Below, one piece after another: positions 8,534-14,518 of a stretch of 15,006 bases of DNA; the first letter of the stretch is position 1, and every line of letters begins with the position of its first letter. Source of the DNA: Maribacter sp. (GTDB lineage Bacteria > Bacteroidota > Bacteroidia > Flavobacteriales > Flavobacteriaceae); assembly GCA_018679695.1 (NCBI GenBank), contig JAHHKH010000223.1, positions 1 through 15,006 of the forward strand, written 5' to 3'. The position numbers and the translations under genes were made by a program. The notes under the pieces were generated by a model. It worked only from the letters and a program-made list of their open reading frames with translations. It had not been told where the DNA came from and made no database searches.

Positions 8534-10915
8534 ATGAATACAAGTCAACTAGATAGATATACGCTCAAGCATTATACGAGATTGATGATTTCATTCTTCG
8601 GTAGCTTGTTTGTACTTTCAGTTTACCAATATACCACCCTTTACTTTAAAGGTGTGGTAGATACCATATTCGGTTCAAGTTTTTTCATTGCCTTGGTACA
8701 CCAAATTGGTTACACATCGGTGGTAGGTATAGCTTTGGCATTTCCGTTTAACTTTTGGGAAAATTTTAGGCCTAGATATGGTTTTCGTTTGATCTTTGTA
8801 GTACTCATTGTCTTGTTGATTGTCGAGGCAATGCTAATTAGTTACTATTGTACGGCACTTGTACCATTAGGTTCCGATTTGTTAGGGTATAGTTTTGACG
8901 ATATAAAAACTACCATTGCCAATTCCGGGGGTATGTCTATTTCACTCATTATCGGTATTCTGGTCATTATAGGAATGTTTTTCGGACTGTATAGGATAAC
9001 ATCAAAAAAGTATCACTATATCAGCAAAATGTACCCCTTTACCATTATCCTATTCAGCCTTTTCATAACAACCCTTTTTATCGAGGGAAAACCAATTAAT
9101 CAGAACAAGACACAATATCTTGCATTGAACCTTTACGAAACCTCCACGGAGGACATTTCCTATAATTCGGATATCGAATACCCCTTGATTAAAACCCAAC
9201 AAACCAAAAACGTCCTAGGCGAATACTTTGAATTAAAGGAAGAGAAACCCAATATTGTTTTTATCATGGTCGAGGGGCTCGGAAGGGATTTTGTTGGTGA
9301 AGGTGCCGAATATGAGGGATTCACACCGTTTTTAGACTCCTTAAGCACGAAGTCCTTGTATTGGGAAAACTGTTTGAGTAATACAGGAAGGACTTTTGGG
9401 GTACTACCCTCATTAATTGGTTCATTGCCATTTGGAAAAAGTGGGTTTATGGAACTAGAAAAATTCCCGAATAAATTAACATTGTTCAGCATATTAAAAA
9501 ACAATGGGTATTTCACTTCCTACTATCAGGGCACCAATAGTTCTTTTGACAATATAGATAGATTCCTACTTAGTGAGAATGTCGATTTCGTTCTTGACAA
9601 ATCTGGTTTCGGAAATCAATACATAATGCAGGAAGAAGATGCCGCTGGTTCTTCTTGGGGTTATCCAGACAAGGAACTATTTAAGAAAAGTATGAGTTTG
9701 CCCAGGGAAGCTGGTCAGCCCAGAATGGAAGTGTACATGACCATTAGTACCCATGAACCCTTCATACCACCAAATCAAGAGCTGTATGAAGATAAAGTGG
9801 AGCGGTTATTGGCAAAAAGTGATCATAGCGGAAAGATTAAAAAGGTAATTGAAAAAAACGATAATGTTTTTGCAACCTTATTATACACTGACGATGCGTT
9901 GAAATACGCTTTTGAGGAATTTAAAAAACAACCCAATTATGACAATACCATTTTTATCATAACAGGTGATCATAGGCTTATTCCTATACCACAACGAAAC
10001 AACTTAAGTCGTTTTCACGTACCGTTGATCATGTACAGTCCGATGTTAAAGACCCCTAAAAAAATTAGCGCAATATCCTCACACTTTGATGTTACCCCAA
10101 GCTTATTGGCATTACTTGAAGGTAAATATGAGCTTAAAATGCCAAAAAGGGTTGCTTGGATGGGTGGTGAGTTAGATATGAATGCAGAATTTAGATCCAT
10201 AAAGAACATTCCGCTCATGCGTAATAAGAATGAGCTTAAAGAATATATAAGCGGCGATAAACTTTTTTCTGATGGATCTGTTTATAGCATTGATGAAAAT
10301 ATGGATTTGGGGGCTACCCTTGGAGGCTCCAAAGCCGAAGCACGGCTTGAGGCCTTTAAGTCTATGAATGCCTATGTAACTGCCAATGACAAAATCATTC
10401 CAGATAGTTTGGCCATTTTTGCGATTAAGAAAGAAAAATTTACGGACAGTGAAATCGTTTGGATCAATAGTGTGTATAACGGACAGGATTCTGATAAGGG
10501 ATATTTCACTGCAAGAGACCTTGCATTTGATAAAGAGTATGATAGGTCGTTATTGTTGTGTAGGTACATCTTATCAATTGCACCCAGTCATATCGACACC
10601 AAAATCCTTACGGGAAGGGTGAATGTATGGCAGGGCAATTACAAGGCATCGATAGAAATTCTAAAGGATTGTATTAAAATGAACCCCAACTATATTGATT
10701 CCTATGCGGCACTATTTGATGTTTATTATTGGTCAGATAGACATCAGGAGGCCTTGGAATTGATAGAGCTTGTTGAGCAGAATAGTTCAAGTGTTGACGA
10801 GATAGCCGATAAAATAGCCAGGGCGAGAATTGAAGCACGTAAGAATGGAATACGTGCATTCAACAAAGTCTCGAAAAATAAACCTAGGGAAACCGCTGGT
10901 TTATCATTTAATTAA
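8534..10915 (+). CDS. LtaS-like phosphoglycerol transferase/sulfatase-fold enzyme with C-terminal TPR
   Basis: This is a 793-residue protein. About five membrane helices lie within residues 16-183, as in lipoteichoic acid synthase. An extracytoplasmic alkaline-phosphatase-superfamily domain follows from about 235 to 540. Residues matching the LtaS active site are visible: E247 in IMVEGLGRD, nucleophile T287 in GRTFGVLPSLIGSLP, H407 in TISTHEPF, and D479/H480 in ITGDHR, plus SSHFDVTPSLL. The threonine in place of Cys/Ser points to phosphoglycerol- or phosphoethanolamine-type transfer rather than sulfate hydrolysis. After about 655 come TPR-like helices (EYDRSLLLCRYILSIAPSHID; NYKASIEILKDCIKMNPNYID; HQEALELIELVE), an extension not in canonical LtaS. 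Position after a glycan synthase suggests that it decorates the polymer in the periplasm (inference). Its stop overlaps the next start as TAATG. The donor and acceptor are unknown. Confidence 0.88.
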   Translation: MNTSQLDRYTLKHYTRLMISFFGSLFVLSVYQYTTLYFKGVVDTIFGSSFFIALVHQIGYTSVVGIALAFPFNFWENFRPRYGFRLIFVVLIVLLIVEAMLISYYCTALVPLGSDLLGYSFDDIKTTIANSGGMSISLIIGILVIIGMFFGLYRITSKKYHYISKMYPFTIILFSLFITTLFIEGKPINQNKTQYLALNLYETSTEDISYNSDIEYPLIKTQQTKNVLGEYFELKEEKPNIVFIMVEGLGRDFVGEGAEYEGFTPFLDSLSTKSLYWENCLSNTGRTFGVLPSLIGSLPFGKSGFMELEKFPNKLTLFSILKNNGYFTSYYQGTNSSFDNIDRFLLSENVDFVLDKSGFGNQYIMQEEDAAGSSWGYPDKELFKKSMSLPREAGQPRMEVYMTISTHEPFIPPNQELYEDKVERLLAKSDHSGKIKKVIEKNDNVFATLLYTDDALKYAFEEFKKQPNYDNTIFIITGDHRLIPIPQRNNLSRFHVPLIMYSPMLKTPKKISAISSHFDVTPSLLALLEGKYELKMPKRVAWMGGELDMNAEFRSIKNIPLMRNKNELKEYISGDKLFSDGSVYSIDENMDLGATLGGSKAEARLEAFKSMNAYVTANDKIIPDSLAIFAIKKEKFTDSEIVWINSVYNGQDSDKGYFTARDLAFDKEYDRSLLLCRYILSIAPSHIDTKILTGRVNVWQGNYKASIEILKDCIKMNPNYIDSYAALFDVYYWSDRHQEALELIELVEQNSSSVDEIADKIARARIEARKNGIRAFNKVSKNKPRETAGLSFN

Positions 10916-12261
10916 TGATGAAGTTAAAGCAAACATATAATTTATTGATCTTTGGATTGCTCTGTTTCTTGGGTAATACCCAAGATTTGGTATATAATGA
11001 TTCCAAGGAAAACCAGTACCAGAAAGCCTATAAATTGGCTGGTCAAGGAAAACATAATCCTGCCAAGGAATTACTTGTTCATGAGCTTTCTGAAAATCCC
11101 AACAATATCCAAGCGCGCTCCTTATTGGCGAGTACCCATAGTTGGACCGGTCATTATGACAAAGCACGGCAGGAGTTCAATAAGATCACGTCCCGTAATC
11201 GAAATAATAGTGAAATATGGATTTCAGCGATAAAGAATGAACTCTATGCAGGTGAAGATGCTACAGCTCTAGGGCTAGCCAATAAGGCCTTAGTCTATCT
11301 TAAGAGCGATATTGAAGTTGAGCGACTAAAGGAAATGGCTATAAAGCGCATCAATAGCAGGGAATATCCTGAATTGGGATGGTACAATCAGGATACTGCA
11401 TTGAAAACGAATAAGACTTCAAAAGCAAAAAAAGACAAAGAAACGATATCAAAGGGAAAAGATAATAAAATTGATAGTGTAGGGCAATCGGAGATAATAG
11501 TGCCAAAAACACCAGCAGATAGACAAATGCTGAATAACAGGTTTGCAATTAACAATTCCTTTACCATTTTTGACCAACGTTACGATCCAATGGTTTATTC
11601 AAGTATCTCGTTTAGGCGTCAAACCATGGCAGGAAGTATAATTCCACGAATTAATTATAGTAATCGATTGGGTAAGCATGGCGTACAATACGACCTGGAT
11701 TTCTATCCTAAGTTCTCCAAGCGGTTCTATGCCTATATTAACTATGGCTTTTCGAATGCCACAATCTATCCCAATCACAAGGTTGGGGGGGACCTTTATG
11801 TAAACCTACCCTATGCCTTCGAATTCTCAGCCGGTGGTCGTTTTATTAATACCGATGCACAGAATATTTCGGTAGTCACTAATTCTTTGGGCTATTATAG
11901 TGGGAATTACTATTTCTCTTTAAGATCGTATATTACTCCAAGGCCCAATCGGTTGACACGGATTTCTGGCAATCTTTTGGTACGAAAATATTTAAAGGAT
12001 GCTGAAAACTTTTTTGGATTCACTGTAGGCATGGGTGTTTCGCCCGAATTACGACAATTGACCTCGGGGGATGAGTTGTTGGCAGAAACCTTTCTTTATA
12101 TTGAGTCACAGCGCTTACGCTTTGAATATCAATTTACAGGGAAGAACACGTCTAATGTGTATAGGGCCAATTTTGGCGTAACTAGGCAAGAATTGGCTTT
12201 CGACTCAGGCAATTTCTTTTATGGGGTTTCAACTGGATTAATATATCAAGTAAGGTTTTAG
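10915..12261 (+). CDS. YaiO-family TPR plus outer-membrane beta-barrel protein
   Basis: The 448-residue product starts with a signal peptide (KQTYNLLIFGLLCFLGNTQ), with cleavage probably near residue 21-24. Residues about 30-148 form TPR-like helix pairs (QYQKAYKLAGQGKHNPAKEL; NIQARSLLASTHSWTGHYDK). A lysine-rich linker spans about 160-190. Residues about 205-448 alternate polar and aromatic residues in strands, with motifs such as RINYSNRLGKHGVQYDLDFYP, and end in VRF, a C-terminal phenylalanine as in BAM-inserted barrels. This matches YaiO-type outer-membrane proteins. PgaA, the PNAG exporter, likewise joins periplasmic TPRs to a barrel, so a secretin or export role for the glycan is plausible (inference). 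The start overlaps the preceding stop by one base (TAATG); a second Met codon follows immediately. It is the last gene of the operon. Confidence 0.88.
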   Translation: MMKLKQTYNLLIFGLLCFLGNTQDLVYNDSKENQYQKAYKLAGQGKHNPAKELLVHELSENPNNIQARSLLASTHSWTGHYDKARQEFNKITSRNRNNSEIWISAIKNELYAGEDATALGLANKALVYLKSDIEVERLKEMAIKRINSREYPELGWYNQDTALKTNKTSKAKKDKETISKGKDNKIDSVGQSEIIVPKTPADRQMLNNRFAINNSFTIFDQRYDPMVYSSISFRRQTMAGSIIPRINYSNRLGKHGVQYDLDFYPKFSKRFYAYINYGFSNATIYPNHKVGGDLYVNLPYAFEFSAGGRFINTDAQNISVVTNSLGYYSGNYYFSLRSYITPRPNRLTRISGNLLVRKYLKDAENFFGFTVGMGVSPELRQLTSGDELLAETFLYIESQRLRFEYQFTGKNTSNVYRANFGVTRQELAFDSGNFFYGVSTGLIYQVRF

Positions 12262-12297
12262 ATACATTTACATAAAGCATTGTATTAAAGAAAGATA

Positions 12298-12314
12298 CAT
12301 TTATTTTATAAATG
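12298..12314. terminator. AT-only hairpin after the operon, possible weak terminator
   Basis: The sequence CATTTAT-TTT-ATAAATG is a perfect 7-bp inverted repeat with a 3-base loop, 37 bases after the stop of the YaiO gene. It is preceded by two copies of GATACATTTA (12261-12270 and 12294-12303). There is no GC-rich stem and no long T-run, so its strength as a terminator is doubtful; it sits between convergent genes, where one would be expected. Confidence 0.25.
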
Positions 12315-12473
12315 CTATCAACTCATAAACAATGTAAAGCTGATAGATTTCAAGGGATAAGTCAACGGCTCTTAATCAAATGGGTAAAAATTAACCCGAA
12401 CATTGATTTCTTTTGTTTAAATTTTAAGAATGGTAAATCGCATATGTTATTTAAAGTTGGCCTATATAATAGC

Positions 12474-13781
12474 CTACTTTGAAGGTTTACCGGGGTTATT
12501 TTCAAATACCCATTTATCGGCATACATGCCATATACGAGCCCAATTTCGTTTTCCTGGACATACAGCTCATCCTTGCCAGGGTCAAAGTTTACATTATAG
12601 ACATAAACTTTTATGCCGTGTTCTTTTAATTGCAGCAGTAATTTGGTCTGGCTAGCTATTAATCTTCGGGATAACGCCACATATTTAACATTATTAACGG
12701 TCAGGAAGTTAAGTTTATCGCCAATTAATTTCATGAGCGGTTCTTGCGATATCATGGCATTGATTCCATTTTTAGAAGCTTGTTCAACGGTCATAACACT
12801 AAAAAGCTCCATAATAAGCCTATTCTTATCTACAAATTGTTTCGAAAATCCTATCGGGTCGTTTACCTTATCGGTCACCAGGGTTGCATCTGGATGTGCC
12901 TTGAACCACGCATTAATACCTGCTAGGTCAAGAGTCTCATAAGAACCATAAATTTTATGTTTCATGAATTCTTCATGACTAGGCGGAAGTTCACCCGTAT
13001 AATCGGTAAATCTTGCCCACATCTTCCAATCGTGGGCAGCGACAAGTTTTTGATCGGAAGTCTCGATAATATCCAATTCAAAAAGACGAAATCCCTTCGC
13101 ATAGTTTTGATCTAATGCTTCTTTGGAGTTAGTTGACCTTATGCCGTTCACTTCGCCGCCGGCATGGGCGATATAACGATTATTGTTGGGTTCGAATTCA
13201 TAACGGATTCTTGGAAAATAGATTTGGTTATCCGATACATTTTCAGGAATTTCAAGTTTTAAAGTAACAGAAATATCATCTATACTCTCAAATATTTCCT
13301 TATTGAAGTTGTGCATTATGTAGGCCTGCCTATTCTGCAACATACTTAGTTTGGAAAAACCCATCTTTTTCAATTCTGCTGACCGTTTTAAAAAACTACT
13401 TGCCGCAGAATCATGAGCGAGAATAGCGAATACCGCCTTATTCTTTTGCATACGCCATAATATATCGATCATTTTTTGTAATGCCTCCTCGCTAGAATAG
13501 GTATCAAAAGTTCGGAATTCGTACTTTTCGGAAGAATTGAAGTGTATGATCGTGAGACCCCGTTCAACATGCTCAGTTAGTCCTGCAATATTGAAATTAC
13601 TTCTTTTTTTTGCGTTGAAACTGTGGCTATGAAGCACCAACTGCCGTTTTTCAATCCCTGTACTGCCGATTGACGGCGCTTCGGTTATTGCATTTGTGCT
13701 ATGGATAAAACCAATAGATACGCCCAAATAGAGTAATCCTGTAATCAAATAACGCACTGAAATTAATTTCCCTTCTTTCAT
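12474..13781 (-). CDS. Secreted ILEI/FAM3-like plus GDPD-like (glycerophosphodiesterase) protein
   Basis: This is a 435-residue protein with an N-terminal signal peptide or anchor (YLITGLLYLGVSIGFIHSTNA). Residues about 48-160 resemble the ILEI/FAM3 domain: a GLTIIHFNSS strand, RTFDTYSSEEA, then AVFAILAHDSAASSF and MLQNRQAYIMHNF. In FAM3 proteins and the POMGNT1 stem this fold is linked to ligand or carbohydrate binding. Residues about 200-425 match the GDPD/PI-PLC-like TIM barrel: H206 in YIAHAGG, N218 in STNSKEAL, E235/D237 in FELDIIETSD, and H250 in VAAHDW. The usual HR pair is HA here, as in some divergent members. A role in cleaving glycerophosphodiesters outside the cytoplasm is inferred from family. 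It converges on the glycan operon, with a 212-base gap, and may act on that operon's product. Domain calls are by eye; the ILEI part is less certain than GDPD. Confidence 0.82.
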   Translation of the reverse strand: MKEGKLISVRYLITGLLYLGVSIGFIHSTNAITEAPSIGSTGIEKRQLVLHSHSFNAKKRSNFNIAGLTEHVERGLTIIHFNSSEKYEFRTFDTYSSEEALQKMIDILWRMQKNKAVFAILAHDSAASSFLKRSAELKKMGFSKLSMLQNRQAYIMHNFNKEIFESIDDISVTLKLEIPENVSDNQIYFPRIRYEFEPNNNRYIAHAGGEVNGIRSTNSKEALDQNYAKGFRLFELDIIETSDQKLVAAHDWKMWARFTDYTGELPPSHEEFMKHKIYGSYETLDLAGINAWFKAHPDATLVTDKVNDPIGFSKQFVDKNRLIMELFSVMTVEQASKNGINAMISQEPLMKLIGDKLNFLTVNNVKYVALSRRLIASQTKLLLQLKEHGIKVYVYNVNFDPGKDELYVQENEIGLVYGMYADKWVFENNPGKPSK

Positions 13782-14110
13782 ATATAGACCTTTATCGTAA
13801 CAAAATATTGGAATTTCGGTTTTTGAACACCAATAGTATGCTATTAATCAACGTTCTTGTGGGTCTATTATTGTTGGTACACCGGGGGGTTTGGATAGCG
13901 CGATACAAATTTCAAATTATTATTAGGATTAGAAATGTAGTTAAAAATATGTGGGTTTAAAATTTAGGGGGAACGGGTTACAAAAGTTACCGCCTACAAA
14001 ATTTAAAAAGGCCGTATCGAAATTGTCAATTACTTTATAAATAGCTGTCCAATGCCCGGTCCAATAAAAATACTATTAACGAATTTCAAACGTTTTACAA
14101 CATAATTTCC
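13782..14110. other. Mostly non-coding stretch upstream of the GDPD-like gene
   Basis: These roughly 330 bases separate the start of the GDPD-like gene (-) from the micro-ORF unit (+). They should contain the GDPD promoter on the minus strand; an AATATTTTG element (reverse complement at 13803-13811) is the nearest thing to a -7 box but fits the TAnnTTTG consensus poorly. One hydrophobic 40-codon ATG frame (13838-13960, +) is present but has no supporting evidence. I see no RNA gene or repeat array. Confidence 0.5.
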
Positions 14111-14137
14111 TTGTTACACCACAATTTATTGTAACAA
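14111..14137. promoter_or_regulatory. Inverted repeat TTGTTACA-N11-TGTAACAA, candidate operator
   Basis: This is a perfect 8-bp inverted repeat (14111-14118 and 14130-14137) with an 11-base spacer, so its centres are about 19 bases apart, roughly two helical turns. That geometry fits a dimeric DNA-binding regulator. It overlaps the TTG of the predicted promoter, so a bound protein could block or recruit polymerase. The regulator is unknown; an RNA hairpin role is unlikely because it would lie upstream of the predicted transcript start. Confidence 0.4.
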
Positions 14138-14159
14138 CCAGTCGTTATCTATATGTTTA
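14129..14159 (+). promoter_or_regulatory. Candidate Bacteroidota-type promoter for the micro-ORF unit
   Basis: TTG at 14129-14131 is followed after 20 bases by TATGTTTA at 14152-14159, which differs from the TAnnTTTG -7 consensus at the last base. Spacing agrees with the known flavobacterial pattern. Transcription would begin near 14165, giving a leader of about 45 bases before the first micro-ORF. No other good match is found in the upstream 300 bases. Confidence 0.4.
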
Positions 14160-14210
14160 CGACATGAATTTTGAATCCCAAATTAATACTTAACCTAACC
14201 CCTAATCCCC

Positions 14211-14309
14211 ATGTTATACGATACCTACGGAGAGGAATATTTAACGTTCCTTCAAGATTTAAATGAAATATTAAGCTTAAACGAATTAGTGGAATTAGAC
14301 TATATGTAG
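14211..14309 (+). CDS. Micro-ORF 1, 32 residues, unknown function
   Basis: ATG at 14211 and TAG at 14307-14309 encode an acidic, leucine-rich 32-residue peptide beginning MLYDTYGEEY. Its core YLTFLQDLNEIL (residues 10-21) matches the core of the following micro-ORF at 9 of 12 positions. A C-rich leader, AACCCCTAATCCCCAT, runs into the start codon and is repeated before the second ORF. No signal peptide, cysteine, membrane helix or Gly-Gly cleavage site is seen; the peptide should form an amphipathic helix. Conservation of the peptide core between the two copies argues for translation. I do not recognise the family. Product could be a small regulatory protein, a peptide signal, or part of a structured RNA instead. 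Confidence 0.5.
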   Translation: MLYDTYGEEYLTFLQDLNEILSLNELVELDYM

Positions 14310-14344
14310 TCTTTCTTCATATAAAACCCCAAAACCCCATAGTT

Positions 14345-14446
14345 ATGGCAAATCAGAATCCAGACAATGCCGCTTACCTTAATTTTATCGAAGATTTAAA
14401 TGAAATTTTGGTAGACATCAACATTAACAAACTAAGTTTTTCTTAA
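14345..14446 (+). CDS. Micro-ORF 2, 33 residues, paralogue of micro-ORF 1
   Basis: ATG at 14345 and TAA at 14444-14446 encode 33 residues beginning MANQNPDNAA. The core YLNFIEDLNEIL (residues 11-22) parallels YLTFLQDLNEIL in micro-ORF 1, with conservative changes L/I and Q/E at the variable sites; N- and C-termini differ. At the DNA level the stretch GATTTAAATGAAAT is identical in both. The two ORFs are 35 bases apart and share a C-rich leader (AACCCCAAAACCCCAT here, ending 4 bases before this ATG), as if leader plus ORF were duplicated together. A strong terminator follows 20-30 bases after the stop. Function is unknown. Loss of similarity outside the core suggests that the core is the functional part (inference). 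Confidence 0.5.
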   Translation: MANQNPDNAAYLNFIEDLNEILVDININKLSFS

Positions 14447-14466
14447 TCGTTGATCGATAAAAAGAA

Positions 14467-14502
14467 AAGAGCTCTGACATGAATGTCAGGGCCCTTTTTT
14501 TT
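14467..14502 (+). terminator. Strong intrinsic terminator after the micro-ORFs
   Basis: The stem CTGACAT (14474-14480) pairs perfectly with ATGTCAG (14483-14489). It extends through T-G, C-G and G-C pairs and, past one mismatch, further pairs, and is followed by eight T residues (14495-14502). It closes the micro-ORF unit on the plus strand. It lies only 17 bases from the stop of the convergent sigma gene, and the minus-strand copy is followed by a T-rich stretch, so it may serve both directions. Confidence 0.85.
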
Positions 14503-14518
14503 GGATTACACTTAAACA

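Noticed and set aside
8534..10915. Calling the LtaS-like enzyme a sulfatase
   Set aside because: The CxPxR/SxPxR formylglycine motif is absent, and a threonine sits at the nucleophile site with LtaS-like surroundings and five membrane helices.
12382..12397. GGGTAAAAATTAACCC hairpin between the convergent genes
   Set aside because: Only four continuous base pairs and no T-run; not convincing as a terminator.
12462..12477. GGCCTATATAATAGCC inverted repeat at the end of the GDPD-like gene
   Set aside because: The stem needs a bulge and is not followed by a T-run in either direction; likely chance in AT-rich DNA.
14046..14102. Short ATG frame (17 codons) just before the micro-ORF promoter
   Set aside because: Very short, without repeat of the micro-ORF core, and upstream of the predicted transcript start.
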